A DNA stretch of 48,638 nt from Leptospira sp. (GCA_027531445.1 JAPZRK010000091.1:1-48638); one strand, 5' to 3'. Positions 8,467 to 17,769 are shown, counted from the stretch's first letter. Notes: a model not told the origin generated them from the sequence alone. Numbers and translations are program-made.

Positions 8467-9081
8467 ATGCCTTCCGCCCTTAGTAAACTACCCTCGTCAC
8501 CCCTTGAATCCATAGATTTATTAAAATCGGAAATGGATTCCCCTCTCTGGGAAAATCGTCTCCGTGAGCTTATGGATTTGGCGGCCAAAGGGGACAAAAA
8601 TACTTGGGCATTGATCTATCAATTGGTTCGAGAAGCCGATTCTGGAAGACTTTCTTGGGGTTTCCACAAAGTGCTACTTAGTGGACTTGTCTACATCTTA
8701 TCGAGTGTCGGAGATAGCAAGAGTTATAGAATTCTTGTCAATTATGTTAAGTCTTTAGATCGACCGATACCCGTAGGTGCATTGGAGCTAATCGCTGATA
8801 TGTTACCCACATTTACCGAATTAGATATCCGTGAAATATTCGAGATTGCAAATCATGGTGACGAGTTTAAGTCAGCGTTCGGAGTGATGGCACTAACGAA
8901 ATTAACGCTCGAAAATAGACTCACAGAATCCGAAAAAGCATCCGCCAAAGAATTTTTGTCCACCTATAAAAATGAAAAATACTACCTTAACGATATCATA
9001 GATACGACGTTAGAATTTCTTTCAGAAATAGATCATTCCCCTACCGATTTTTTAAATGAATTGGATGATATTTCAAAATGA
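8467..9081 (+). CDS. HEAT-like helical hypothetical protein
   Basis: 204 residues, acidic and almost entirely predicted helical. It has repeated pairs of amphipathic helices resembling HEAT/ARM repeats (NTWALIYQLVREA, HKVLLSGLVYILSSV, VGALELIADMLPTF). No catalytic motif, signal peptide or membrane segment is visible, so it is probably cytoplasmic and protein-binding. The ATG at 8467 has no strong Shine-Dalgarno. The stop overlaps the start of the downstream dehydrogenase (ATGA), implying co-translation. I do not recognise a named family. Confidence 0.6.
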   Translation: MPSALSKLPSSPLESIDLLKSEMDSPLWENRLRELMDLAAKGDKNTWALIYQLVREADSGRLSWGFHKVLLSGLVYILSSVGDSKSYRILVNYVKSLDRPIPVGALELIADMLPTFTELDIREIFEIANHGDEFKSAFGVMALTKLTLENRLTESEKASAKEFLSTYKNEKYYLNDIIDTTLEFLSEIDHSPTDFLNELDDISK

Positions 9082-10118
9082 AAGCGGCGGTCCTTCATTC
9101 ATCAGAAAGATCACTTAAAATTGAAGAGGTAAAGATACCGACTGTATTACCAAACCAAGTTAAAATCAAGGTAAAAGCATGTGGTATTTGTGGATCCGAT
9201 ATCCATCTCATATTGCATGGAAAAATGAAAGCATCGTATAGCCCGTGTATACCGGGCCACGAAACGTCAGGCGTAGTAATCGAATTAGGTGAGACGGCCT
9301 CAAAGTTTCAGGTTGGCGATAGGGTTGTCGTAAGCGCTGGGACATCTTGTGGACAATGTTCATTTTGTCTTGCAGGTAAAGAAAATTTATGCGACCAGAT
9401 TGGCGTTTTAGGTTTCAATCAGCCCGGTGGTTTTGCGGATTATCTTGTAATCGAAGAACGTTACTTGCACAAACTCCCAGATTCAATTCCTTTTGCACAA
9501 GGTGCTATCCTTGCTGATGCAGTTTCCACTCCTTACCATGCCATCAAATATCAAGGTAATTTACAAGCTGGTGAAACTGTGGTCATTATCGGTTGTGGTG
9601 GTCTTGGTATACATGGCGTTGCAGTCGCACGAGCTTTAGGTGCAGGAAAGATCATAGCTGTTGATATAGATAGAGGATCCCTTGAAAATGCGATCGCCTA
9701 TGGTGCCAATGAAGTGATCTTACTCGAAAAGAATACGCAACTAGGCAAAGTTTTAAAAGACAAAGTGAAAGGTGTCGATCTCATTGCCGATTTTTCAGGT
9801 TATATGGCGAACATTGAGAGCAGTTTGAGAGCGATGAACAGAGGCGGAAGAATCGTTCTTGTCGGAATCGGCCGATCCAAATTGGAAATTGCTATGCCAT
9901 TTTTTATCATCGAAAGGCAGATACGCATAACAGGTTCATATGGCTCAGACCATCGTGCCATTCCTGAATTGATACAACTTTATCTCGAAAAAAAGATTGA
10001 TCTGACAAAATCAATAAGCGGAATCCATAGACTAGAAGATGCAAACGAATACTTACATGCACTCGAAGAAAAAACAGGTAACCCTATTCGATTTATTTTG
10101 AATCCTGAACTAAGTTAG
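9078..10118 (+). CDS. Zinc-dependent MDR alcohol/polyol dehydrogenase
   Basis: 346 residues, a typical family length. All landmarks are present. The catalytic zinc site is C35 in CGICGSD, H61-E62 in GHE, and D147. The structural zinc Cys are 91, 94, 97 and 105 (CGQCSFCLAGKENLC). The Rossmann loop is GCGGLG (172-177), with an Asp at the end of the second strand (AVDID) that favours NAD over NADP. It resembles the threonine/sorbitol dehydrogenase and cyclohexene-carbonyl-CoA dehydrogenase branches, but the substrate cannot be fixed. The start overlaps the HEAT-like gene by 4 bp. The 3' end overlaps the convergent phosphatase gene by 26 bp. Confidence 0.9.
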   Translation: MKAAVLHSSERSLKIEEVKIPTVLPNQVKIKVKACGICGSDIHLILHGKMKASYSPCIPGHETSGVVIELGETASKFQVGDRVVVSAGTSCGQCSFCLAGKENLCDQIGVLGFNQPGGFADYLVIEERYLHKLPDSIPFAQGAILADAVSTPYHAIKYQGNLQAGETVVIIGCGGLGIHGVAVARALGAGKIIAVDIDRGSLENAIAYGANEVILLEKNTQLGKVLKDKVKGVDLIADFSGYMANIESSLRAMNRGGRIVLVGIGRSKLEIAMPFFIIERQIRITGSYGSDHRAIPELIQLYLEKKIDLTKSISGIHRLEDANEYLHALEEKTGNPIRFILNPELS

Positions 10119-12045
10119 GCTCTTTCAACTCAATGAGTATATATGAGACATCATCATCTTGGTGAGCCCATGATTTTGAAAAGATTGACAGTTCTTTTTG
10201 TATTGATTCATGAAATTTAAGGAAGGGTTCATTTCGAAGATCCCATAAAAGTTGGCGCAATCGATCCTCACCAAAGGCGCCCAATGAAGGACTACTCAAG
10301 TCTGGGATTCCATCTGTATAAAGGAAAATACGATCCCCATATTCAAGAGAAACTTTGCCGACTGTGTATTCTGAATCTGGAAAAATTCCGAGTGGCCTCC
10401 CCTTTGATTTGAAATCTAAAAGTCGCGGGGAACCATTACGAATTAAGAAGAAAATAGGATGACCAGCATTTACAAAAGAAAGAACTCGAGACTCCATATC
10501 GATATACAGATAAGAAGCCGTGATGAACATCCCCCGATTTTTTCCATGAAGATTTCTGTTCATCGAGTTAAAAACTTTTGCCGGATATTGAATGTATGGT
10601 GATGTAGCAGTAAATGCCATCTTTGCCATCGCCGCCACGACAGCCGATGAAATCCCATGACCAGCCACATCACATATCAGAATGCCCCAATTGCCCATAC
10701 TATCTTTTATATAATCAAAATAATCTCCTCCAACAGAATGCAAGGAATGGTTAAAGCTGATGATATCTATGTTTTCATCACCTTTTTGTAGCGAGGATAG
10801 AAGAGATTTTTGAAGCTCTTTTGCTAACTCCAAATCTTTGTCAATTGCTACCAATCTTTCCAACTCCTTATTTTTATTGACAAGGACTAGGTTGTATTCG
10901 TCTAACGAACGTACCATCATAAGATAATATCTAAACACAAAATACGAAAAACTTAAAATTCCCATCCAAAATCCAAAATGAATGATTTGAAATTTATATG
11001 GAAGAAATTCTAAGTCTACGAGCGTATCATGTGCACCTGCAAAAACAACGGAAAGTATTCCAAAAGTAATTAATGTTAGTTTTACTTCGCCTCTGATTAG
11101 AATATAGACGGCAGAAAAAATGACAAAGATAGCTTCTAACACCATCCACCAAGAGAATGCCCATTCGGTATTCAGATAAGAAAAATGTCCATTATCCCGA
11201 AAACGAAACAAATAAGTGAAGTATAGGCACAAGTGCAGAAGGATAAATAAACGAAAAACATTTTTAAAGAACCGCGGAAAGATCTCTCCCAAAAATAACA
11301 TTAGCAGAATTGGACAGATCATATAATTCAAATATTGTACAGAAGATAAAATTTTATCATAACCTTGCATTGAAAAGCCAGTAAAGCCATTGAGTCCCTC
11401 AATGATTGAGCTGCTAAGTAGTAGAAGGGAGAAATATAAATTGAAGATGGCTTTGGTTTTTAGAACATAGATCCCAAAAAATAAGACTGATAAAAAAAGT
11501 AATACCGGAGTTAAAGAAGACCTCAAAAAGTTCTTAGTGAATAAGTCTATAATAGCATCAGAATGTTCTAAAATTTCAACGCTATGATCTAAGCCGATAA
11601 ATGAATGGTATTTCGATTCACATTTAATATAAATATAACCTTTGCTCTCATTTTTTAAAGGAATGATATGTGGAAAAACATAATCGGTATTTTCAAACAA
11701 GTATACTTGTTCCGAGCCATGAAAGACTTGAATTTTTTCAATGGCTATTTCAATGTATAGAGTAGGATTTTTAAATCTACTGACATTTGAATCGGGGAAA
11801 CGAATCCACAAATCGTGATTCGCGATAGGATTAAGACCAAGTTGATTCGAATTAAATTCGCTCCAAGAAGAGGGAATCAGATTCTCGGGAGTTGAAACAT
11901 CCAATTTCGATTCGACCCAAAGATATTCTCTTTTTTCGTTATAGATACTGTGCCTTTTTGTATTGCCAGCTTCGGTTGACGGAAACTGAAAGTTACAGCT
12001 AATCAAAAAGAAAGTAGAAACTAAGATAGTTATGTCTCGATTCAT
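10093..12045 (-). CDS. 7TM receptor-type SpoIIE (PP2C) serine phosphatase lipoprotein
   Basis: 650 residues from the ATG at 12045; a TTG at 12096 would add 17 residues. The ATG start puts a signal peptide first, ending in FLISC, a spirochaete-style lipobox. A periplasmic sensor domain follows (about 20-180), then seven hydrophobic helices of the 7TMR-DISM type (about 185-380), a short coiled linker, and a SpoIIE/PP2C phosphatase domain. Metal-binding acidic motifs are visible as VGGDYFDYI, ICDVAGHGISSA and TDGIPD. Such proteins dephosphorylate anti-anti-sigma (STAS) partners in partner-switching pathways. The ligand is unknown. It is divergent from the small secreted protein across an 80-bp promoter region. 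Confidence 0.88.
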   Translation of the reverse strand: MNRDITILVSTFFLISCNFQFPSTEAGNTKRHSIYNEKREYLWVESKLDVSTPENLIPSSWSEFNSNQLGLNPIANHDLWIRFPDSNVSRFKNPTLYIEIAIEKIQVFHGSEQVYLFENTDYVFPHIIPLKNESKGYIYIKCESKYHSFIGLDHSVEILEHSDAIIDLFTKNFLRSSLTPVLLFLSVLFFGIYVLKTKAIFNLYFSLLLLSSSIIEGLNGFTGFSMQGYDKILSSVQYLNYMICPILLMLFLGEIFPRFFKNVFRLFILLHLCLYFTYLFRFRDNGHFSYLNTEWAFSWWMVLEAIFVIFSAVYILIRGEVKLTLITFGILSVVFAGAHDTLVDLEFLPYKFQIIHFGFWMGILSFSYFVFRYYLMMVRSLDEYNLVLVNKNKELERLVAIDKDLELAKELQKSLLSSLQKGDENIDIISFNHSLHSVGGDYFDYIKDSMGNWGILICDVAGHGISSAVVAAMAKMAFTATSPYIQYPAKVFNSMNRNLHGKNRGMFITASYLYIDMESRVLSFVNAGHPIFFLIRNGSPRLLDFKSKGRPLGIFPDSEYTVGKVSLEYGDRIFLYTDGIPDLSSPSLGAFGEDRLRQLLWDLRNEPFLKFHESIQKELSIFSKSWAHQDDDVSYILIELKEPNLVQDSK

Positions 12046-12124
12046 CTTTCTAAAAAAATCAGTTGTATTAAGTTTGACTTCTAACAATTTTTCCAACCAT
12101 GATCAAGAATCTGGATCAATTTAC

Positions 12125-12415
12125 ATGAACTCACTGCGATTCCTAACCTTTTTTTACTTTCTCACACTAAGTTTAACTTTTTCTCTTTTTGCGCAAGAAA
12201 ACCTTACACCGAAAGAAATTGTAAGCCAAGATAAAATGGAATGTTATTCGATTGCGACAGAAATTGACAATCTAGAATACCAAAAGTCTGTCAAATGTAT
12301 CACGAAAGATGCAGTATGTTATATTATCCAAGGATTTGCCATGAGCTGTATCCCAAGAAATAGCTCGTATCCACCTGAAATCCCTAATCTTTCCCCAAAA
12401 CCTACAAACCCATAA
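12125..12415 (+). CDS. Small secreted Cys-containing hypothetical protein
   Basis: 96 residues from the ATG at 12125. The longer frame back to 12032 would overlap the start of the phosphatase gene and would bury the signal peptide. The ATG start gives a good signal peptide (residues 1-24, ending SLFAQE). The mature part has four Cys (in MECYS, VKCIT, AVCYI and MSCIP) that could form two disulfides, and a Pro/Ser-rich tail. It is probably periplasmic or outer-membrane associated. No family is recognised. The next gene starts 9 bp after its stop. Confidence 0.6.
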   Translation: MNSLRFLTFFYFLTLSLTFSLFAQENLTPKEIVSQDKMECYSIATEIDNLEYQKSVKCITKDAVCYIIQGFAMSCIPRNSSYPPEIPNLSPKPTNP

Positions 12416-12424
12416 CGGAACCTT

Positions 12425-13366
12425 ATGAAAATTCAAACAAAAATAACTGAGATGTTGCACATTGACCTTCCCATCATAGCGGCTCCCATGTTTCTAGTCT
12501 CCTATCCTGAGCTAGTCGTCGCAGTATCCGAGGCAGGTGGGATCGGTTGTTTTCCTTCCTTAAATTATAGAACTCCTGAACAGCTAAAGGCTGGTTTGGA
12601 AGAAATCCGATCCAAAACCAAAAAGCCGATCGGTGTGAACATCATTTTACATAAAGAACACAATCCAAATTGGGCAAAACAATTTGAAATTGTTATGGAA
12701 ATGAAAGTAGAATTGATCATTACAAGTTTGGGAACCCCAAGAACCATCGCAAAAGAAATCAAAGCCAACGGTTCAACCCTTTTTTGTGATGTAACTACAC
12801 TCAAGCACGCTAATATCGTCGCAAAATCTGGAGCAGATGCTTTGATCGCCGTTGCACAAGGCGCAGGTGGACATGCAGGAAATATCACTCCATTTGCTTT
12901 AATTCCGTATCTCAAAAAAGAGACTGGTTTGCCAGTAATAGCCGCTGGAGCTATTTCTGGTGGTCAACAAATGGCCGCAGCTCTTTCCTTAGGCGCTGAT
13001 GCAGTTTACATTGGAACAAAATTAATAGCGACTGAAGAATCGAGAGCGCAAAATGAATACAAACAAATGCTCATAGACTCCGCACCAGAAGAAATCATAT
13101 ACACAGAGAAGATATCAGGAATACCAGCTAACTGGCTTGCAAAATCAGTCGAGAAATCGCCTGATTTATTGGAAGGAAGTCCACGAAAAATCGCAGAAGG
13201 CCATGCTGGTGGCGAACAAGCCATGGAGCAAGAATACAAACGATGGAGAGATATTTGGTCGGCCGGTCAAGGGGTTGCGCAGATTGAAGACATCCGTCCA
13301 GCAAAAGATGTTGTTTTAGACATTGCTCGAGAATACTTAGAAGTGATCGGTAAATTGCCTAGATAA
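12425..13366 (+). CDS. Nitronate monooxygenase family flavoprotein
   Basis: 313 residues with the NMO/2-nitropropane dioxygenase TIM-barrel signature: an N-terminal PIIAAPM phosphate/FMN loop, AGGIGCF (37-43), the catalytic-His motif GAGGHAG (H150), and the FMN-phosphate loops AAGAISGG and GADAVYIGT near 173-197. Family members oxidise alkyl nitronates using FMN and oxygen. Some close relatives are FabK-like enoyl reductases, and the short length fits the smaller NMO branch. It is preceded closely by the small secreted protein and ends 5 bp from the convergent dsbD stop. Confidence 0.88.
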   Translation: MKIQTKITEMLHIDLPIIAAPMFLVSYPELVVAVSEAGGIGCFPSLNYRTPEQLKAGLEEIRSKTKKPIGVNIILHKEHNPNWAKQFEIVMEMKVELIITSLGTPRTIAKEIKANGSTLFCDVTTLKHANIVAKSGADALIAVAQGAGGHAGNITPFALIPYLKKETGLPVIAAGAISGGQQMAAALSLGADAVYIGTKLIATEESRAQNEYKQMLIDSAPEEIIYTEKISGIPANWLAKSVEKSPDLLEGSPRKIAEGHAGGEQAMEQEYKRWRDIWSAGQGVAQIEDIRPAKDVVLDIAREYLEVIGKLPR

Positions 13367-13371
13367 AAAAC

Positions 13372-14673
13372 TCACTTAACGATTGATAGTTGCTCTATCA
13401 TTCTTTTTGTCGCTAAGTAATCGTTAGTTTTAAAGATTAGGTCTCCTTTCGGACTTAGGATTACAAAGAAAGGGAGACCTATTTTGAGTTCTGGAAATCT
13501 TTCGTCATTCGCATACTCTTCAAATATTGGGTCTGTATCTTCAATCTTCCACAATACAGCGTTTTCCAAAAGAGCTCGATTCAAAGCCAAATCGCTGATT
13601 GATAGTTTTTGGAATTCCTTACAATTTGTACACCAATCTGCATAAAAATCGATAAAGATTGGTTTTCCTGACTTTTCTGCTTTTTGAAATACTATTTCTC
13701 GATCCCGAAACCATTCCAAGTTTCCAGACAATTCACTTTGTTTTTTTTGCGATGATAAAGTTTGAAGTTGTTTATCAACCTGATAATTAGCGTTTGAGTT
13801 TAGTATAACAATTATTATTGTAATCGTTAATCCGATACTTGTAGCAACACTCAATGCCTTTTTCATTCGAATTGAAAGATAATCTGAGCTATCTTGATAT
13901 GAAAACACAGACCAAACTAATAAAATCCAAAGTAGATAAATTTTCGTCGATGTAACTTCAGTCCAACCCCATGATTCACCTGCTTTGAGCAAATAGGTTA
14001 GAGAAAAATAAAGAATGATTAATGCCAATGACCATTGAACATACCTCATCCATTTTCCCGATTTCGGTAGCGTGAGCCCAAAAACTCCAATGGCAAGAAA
14101 TGGGATTCCGACTCCCAATCCAAAGGCGAACATTTTTAATGAGGCCGCTAGTAATGAAAAGATTCCAAAATTTCCTTCACTTGAAGTCGCTACTTGCAAA
14201 AGGATCGAAACAACTACTGGTCCAACGCATGGAGAAGATAAAAGCCCCGCGCCCATTCCCAAAACGAAGCTTCCACTTAAACTATTAGAATTTGAATTTG
14301 ATGATCGACTTCCAAAAAAAGGTAAATGTAATAGTTCGGCGGAAGAAAGCCCAAGTACAAATAGTATGTATGCTAGAAATAAATTTGTTTCTGGATATCG
14401 CATTATCGCATTAAACACGCCACCGCTGATACCCGCGATCAATCCAAAGATCAAATACATAGTTGCGAGACCAAAATAATAGACAACTGGATGGAGCCAT
14501 TTAACTCGATGAGTCCTTGATTTGAGAATGCCTGCCGTTATTGGGTAAAGCGGATACACACACGGGAGCAGACTTGCTAAAAATCCGCCAAAGATTAGAA
14601 TAAAAAATAAAAAAGGACCAAAACTGCCGTTTGAGACTTGTGATTCGATAAAGATTTGAAATTCGGTAATCAT
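13372..14673 (-). CDS. dsbD: DsbD-like thiol:disulfide interchange protein
   Basis: 433 residues. An eight-helix CcdA/DsbD-beta membrane domain carries the two redox Cys, C38 in SLLPCVYPL and C149 in SSPCVGP. It is followed by a hydrophobic anchor and a C-terminal thioredoxin-like gamma domain with WCTNCK (C348 and C351). The N-terminal periplasmic alpha domain of E. coli DsbD is absent, so electrons must pass to a separate partner. DsbD moves electrons from cytoplasmic thioredoxin to periplasmic thiols, for example apocytochrome CXXCH motifs. Its start follows the porin-like gene stop by one base, and the first gene of the operon carries a CXXCH motif, a plausible client. Confidence 0.9.
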   Translation of the reverse strand: MITEFQIFIESQVSNGSFGPFLFFILIFGGFLASLLPCVYPLYPITAGILKSRTHRVKWLHPVVYYFGLATMYLIFGLIAGISGGVFNAIMRYPETNLFLAYILFVLGLSSAELLHLPFFGSRSSNSNSNSLSGSFVLGMGAGLLSSPCVGPVVVSILLQVATSSEGNFGIFSLLAASLKMFAFGLGVGIPFLAIGVFGLTLPKSGKWMRYVQWSLALIILYFSLTYLLKAGESWGWTEVTSTKIYLLWILLVWSVFSYQDSSDYLSIRMKKALSVATSIGLTITIIIVILNSNANYQVDKQLQTLSSQKKQSELSGNLEWFRDREIVFQKAEKSGKPIFIDFYADWCTNCKEFQKLSISDLALNRALLENAVLWKIEDTDPIFEEYANDERFPELKIGLPFFVILSPKGDLIFKTNDYLATKRMIEQLSIVK

Positions 14674-14674
14674 T

Positions 14675-16081
14675 TTAGAAAACGAGGTTTACCTTAATCA
14701 CTAAGTTTCGATCGAGTCTCCCATATTCAGATATCAAAGGAAAGGATGGAGTCGAAAATTGAGACCGATATTCAGAAACTGTTCTCTCCTCAGAGAAGTT
14801 ATCAATATAATATTTGTTAGGAGTGCCTTGTGCATCGAATGATCTCGTCTCAAAGTATCCAATACCATATCGCACATTTTCTAAAGGAATGTACTCGAAA
14901 TAGACCTGTCTAGTTACATAGTAAGATTTATCAGAATAAACTGGAGTTTTCAATGTGTTTAAATCAGTCAGTCTCACCCACGGTTCTTCGGCGACTGTCT
15001 CTGTAGTTCTTAGACCCTGATTCGGTCCTCCACTCGCAATTTCTCCTCTAAATACGATACGAAATTTACCATTTCCGAGACCTAACCAGGCATATGCACC
15101 TCTACCTATCGACTCTTTCCTTTGTACGGGAAGAATGAATGGAGAAAGAGTATCTCTAATTTGACCGGCGAATTGTTTCTTCGCCATACCTCCCAAACCC
15201 AAATTGATGTATTGTAAATACAACAGATTTGCTTCCATAGCAACTGTTTGGTCTTGAGCTAAACTAAGATCTCCTTTAAGTCTAGTATTGGCATTGTTAT
15301 CCGATGGAAGACATCGAGTTTTGGCTTCGACACATTCGTTTCCGGCATTTCCAAAGGCGTTCCCTCTTCGAGCTAAAAAGTGAATTCCCGTTTTAAACTC
15401 TTCAGACCATCGATTCTGCCAACTCACTCGCCCAATCGCGTCGTAGCCCGTCCCATTTGCATTTTGGAGGCTTCTATATCCTTCACCGTTGACCAATGCT
15501 ATATGGGCTGACAGCGATTTCCATTCCGCATGATATGAGAGTCCTAAATCTACAGGGTCTGCCGAAAATCCTAGCGATTCTAAAGGAGATCTTTCCATAT
15601 AACGCCAATCATAGTATCCCCCCCAAACGGAGAACATATGAGGAAGCTCTTGCATTCCGAAAATTAACCTATGACGAAATTGACCATGTTCCCATAATTT
15701 TTGCACATTTGCCCGACGAATCGCAAAAATATGAGGGTTGGATTTTGTGCCACCGTCTACTGACGTATCTGCTGATAATGCATTGGCTTTTAATACTTCT
15801 CCCCAGAACTCAACTTTGATACCCGTATTCTCCCATTCCTTTGAAATGGAAACAAGCGTCCAAGGCATGGAAAAACCAGTTCGATCTGACTGAGAGGTGT
15901 CTGAAATCCCAGATGCGGAATCTCGCATTCTATGGCCATATGTTGGTGTAATAATTGCTCCAAGCCTGAGGCCGTAATAACCATCAGGCTCGTCTTTCTT
16001 TGTTGTGACGACTTCTTCAGCTAATATAGAATTGGCGAAAAAAAATAAAAAACAAAGAAAGCTAAATAAAATTTGATGCAC
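14675..16081 (-). CDS. Outer-membrane beta-barrel (porin-like) protein
   Basis: 468 residues. The N-terminal signal peptide is residues 1-21, ending NSILAEE. The rest shows alternating aromatic/hydrophobic and polar strands (LRLGAIITPTYGHRM, GFSMPWTLVSISKEW, RRANVQKLWEHGQFRHRLIFG) and a terminal Phe (VIKVNLVF), the classical signature of an outer-membrane barrel. The start is GTG, sharing one base with the upstream stop (TAGTG). Two Cys near residue 255 lie in a putative loop. No close named family is recognised. It lies between the FecR/CXXCH gene and dsbD in a tight operon, so it could be a conduit or scaffold for a redox protein. Confidence 0.72.
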   Translation of the reverse strand: MHQILFSFLCFLFFFANSILAEEVVTTKKDEPDGYYGLRLGAIITPTYGHRMRDSASGISDTSQSDRTGFSMPWTLVSISKEWENTGIKVEFWGEVLKANALSADTSVDGGTKSNPHIFAIRRANVQKLWEHGQFRHRLIFGMQELPHMFSVWGGYYDWRYMERSPLESLGFSADPVDLGLSYHAEWKSLSAHIALVNGEGYRSLQNANGTGYDAIGRVSWQNRWSEEFKTGIHFLARRGNAFGNAGNECVEAKTRCLPSDNNANTRLKGDLSLAQDQTVAMEANLLYLQYINLGLGGMAKKQFAGQIRDTLSPFILPVQRKESIGRGAYAWLGLGNGKFRIVFRGEIASGGPNQGLRTTETVAEEPWVRLTDLNTLKTPVYSDKSYYVTRQVYFEYIPLENVRYGIGYFETRSFDAQGTPNKYYIDNFSEERTVSEYRSQFSTPSFPLISEYGRLDRNLVIKVNLVF

Positions 16082-16779
16082 TATTTTCCGTATTTTTCAT
16101 CTGGAATACGATCTTTTGCATCCCAACCTTTTGGTTTATGGCAAGACAAACAATTAGAAAGCATTGGGGAATCTTTCATCTTATCTTTGATTTCAGGAAG
16201 TGCGCCTTCTTTTGTTATCAATGTTTTATATTCGTTTTTAGATACTTCGTTGGAGCCTAATTTAACAGACGCGCCATTGCCTTGAGTAAATACGGTTCCA
16301 TTGACATCTACTTTACCTTCACAAACGCAAGTATAGCCCACTTGTTCCTTAGGGATATAGTAGACTCCAAATGCAGTTCCCCTAACACCAGCAGTAGATG
16401 TTGGCAACGATACTTCAAATTTTCCTTTTTTGAAATCTTTTGCTTTAAACCAGGCAGCACCATTTTCTACATATGCAGAAGAAATTTGTTTTTTGGTGTC
16501 CCATTCTTTTAAAGTAAATGTTGTGTTTGGTTGGATACGAAACTCTGATTCTTTAAAAATCAAATCTACTTTAGAGCCATTGCCCGTCTTTAAAGTATCA
16601 CCAGGTTTGATGACATCGTTGACTTTGAAAGCCTTCCAAAGCTTTGCGCTGTCATCAGCAGATAAGATGCTAACCTTCCCTTTCACATAGCCGGCAACGG
16701 CATAATCTTCAGCAGTCAACGTAGTGAAAGACATCACAAATGTCAGGATCGTAAAAAGTGTGTAAGTTGAAAATTTCAT
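16081..16779 (-). CDS. Secreted FecR-domain protein with C-terminal CXXCH motif
   Basis: 232 residues. A signal peptide (1-23, ending TTLTAED) is followed by a FecR-like domain (about 30-175) with the hallmark TSTAGVRGTAFGVY at 127-140. A CVC pair sits at 151-153. The C-terminal tail contains NCLSCHKP, a c-type heme attachment motif (C210, C213, H214). FecR domains usually sense or bind ligands in the periplasm, and a heme motif fused to one is unusual. The neighbours (outer-membrane barrel, then DsbD) fit a periplasmic redox module. The motif could instead be a zinc or disulfide site. A perfect 6-bp inverted repeat lies 3 bp upstream of the start codon. Confidence 0.8.
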   Translation of the reverse strand: MKFSTYTLFTILTFVMSFTTLTAEDYAVAGYVKGKVSILSADDSAKLWKAFKVNDVIKPGDTLKTGNGSKVDLIFKESEFRIQPNTTFTLKEWDTKKQISSAYVENGAAWFKAKDFKKGKFEVSLPTSTAGVRGTAFGVYYIPKEQVGYTCVCEGKVDVNGTVFTQGNGASVKLGSNEVSKNEYKTLITKEGALPEIKDKMKDSPMLSNCLSCHKPKGWDAKDRIPDEKYGK

Positions 16780-16782
16780 AGA

Positions 16783-16797
16783 CTACTAGTTTAGTAG
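16783..16797 (-). promoter_or_regulatory. Inverted repeat just upstream of the FecR/CXXCH start
   Basis: CTACTA-GTT-TAGTAG is a perfect 6-bp inverted repeat with a 3-base centre. It ends 3 bases before the start codon, in the place of a Shine-Dalgarno, and no good ribosome site is visible. It could be an operator or an RNA hairpin covering the initiation region. The role is inferred from position only. Confidence 0.4.
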
Positions 16798-16842
16798 AAA
16801 TACTCAAAATCGATCAAGAAATTTTTTCGAATTTTGTTCACT

Positions 16843-17769
16843 TTAGACCCAGGGAATCTCAAAACCTAAATGGTGCAATTTGGTTTCCAATTCATCCCTC
16901 TCTCTGCTCTTTTTTGATGTCGATCCTGCTTCATCTAACAGTCCAAATTCTTTTGCAAGGTTGATCGCACCTTGTTTTCCTGATTTATTGTAAGCAGAAA
17001 TAATCTTTTTATCATACTGCGTTAGGGAAAGAGATTGGACACGGTAATCTAAAAAAGCCTCCCAAGTATATGGGACCCATTTACTAACGATTTCATCACC
17101 TATCGTAGTCGCATACTTTCGAATTTCTAATTGTGCGTGGTCATCCATTCGAAGTGCGAGAAAATGTAAAAGATTGTGTAGGTCCACTTTCCAATAAGCT
17201 TCTGTATACGTGGCTAGTGTTAAATCTTTTCTTGCTTGTTCTCTAGCGACGCCTAACTCCAATCTTTCTTGATAAATGCTATTCGTTAAAGTTTGTAACT
17301 CTTTTTCTTTTTGGGTTAGTTTCTTTCCTGTTTCGAGATCTAAGAATCCGTCACTACCCTGTTTATTTCCACCGGATTGGACTCGCCACTCTCCAGGTAG
17401 TGTAGTCTGAGCGGAATCGATCGCTACAGAATATCTAGTAGAATACTCATTCACATTTGCAGTTCTATGTCGGATCCACTGGCGCCAAGTATCCATCGGC
17501 ACCCGAACATGAAATTTGATTTCACACATTTCAAAGGGAGTGCTATGACGATGTCTCATCAAGTAGCGAACCAATCCCCTATCTTCGTTTACTTTTTTCG
17601 TTCCCTTTCCGTACGAAACGCGTGCTGCCTGTACAATCGACTCATCTGAGCCCATATAATCAACAAGTCTGACAAATCCATCATCGAGAACTGGAAACGC
17701 TTTGCCTAAAATAGCATCAAGGTGTGGAACGGAAGCACGGGAAATAGGTTCGAAGTCAGATTGTTGCAT
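16843..17769 (-). CDS. thyX: Flavin-dependent thymidylate synthase ThyX
   Basis: 308 residues from the ATG at 17769; a TTG 24 bp upstream is a weaker alternative. The ThyX signature RHRTANVNEYS (RHRX7S form) begins at about residue 100. It is preceded by the RHRHSTPFE segment that binds dUMP/FAD and followed by the C-terminal region with AREQARKDLTLATYTE. ThyX makes dTMP from dUMP using FAD, NADPH and methylene-tetrahydrofolate. There is an insertion between the RHR motif and the helical domain (around 120-160), which is common in longer ThyX proteins. It seems to be monocistronic, with the FecR gene 63 bp downstream. Confidence 0.96.
   Translation of the reverse strand: MQQSDFEPISRASVPHLDAILGKAFPVLDDGFVRLVDYMGSDESIVQAARVSYGKGTKKVNEDRGLVRYLMRHRHSTPFEMCEIKFHVRVPMDTWRQWIRHRTANVNEYSTRYSVAIDSAQTTLPGEWRVQSGGNKQGSDGFLDLETGKKLTQKEKELQTLTNSIYQERLELGVAREQARKDLTLATYTEAYWKVDLHNLLHFLALRMDDHAQLEIRKYATTIGDEIVSKWVPYTWEAFLDYRVQSLSLTQYDKKIISAYNKSGKQGAINLAKEFGLLDEAGSTSKKSRERDELETKLHHLGFEIPWV

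Noticed and set aside
12032..12124. N-terminal extension of the small secreted protein
   Set aside because: It would overlap the start of the divergent phosphatase gene and bury the signal peptide.
12565..12915. 116-codon minus-strand ORF inside the nitronate monooxygenase gene
   Set aside because: It is a shadow of the strongly supported plus-strand gene with full flavoprotein motifs.
14072..14479. 135-codon plus-strand ORF opposite dsbD
   Set aside because: It is Pro/Lys-rich antisense translation of membrane helices and has no independent support.
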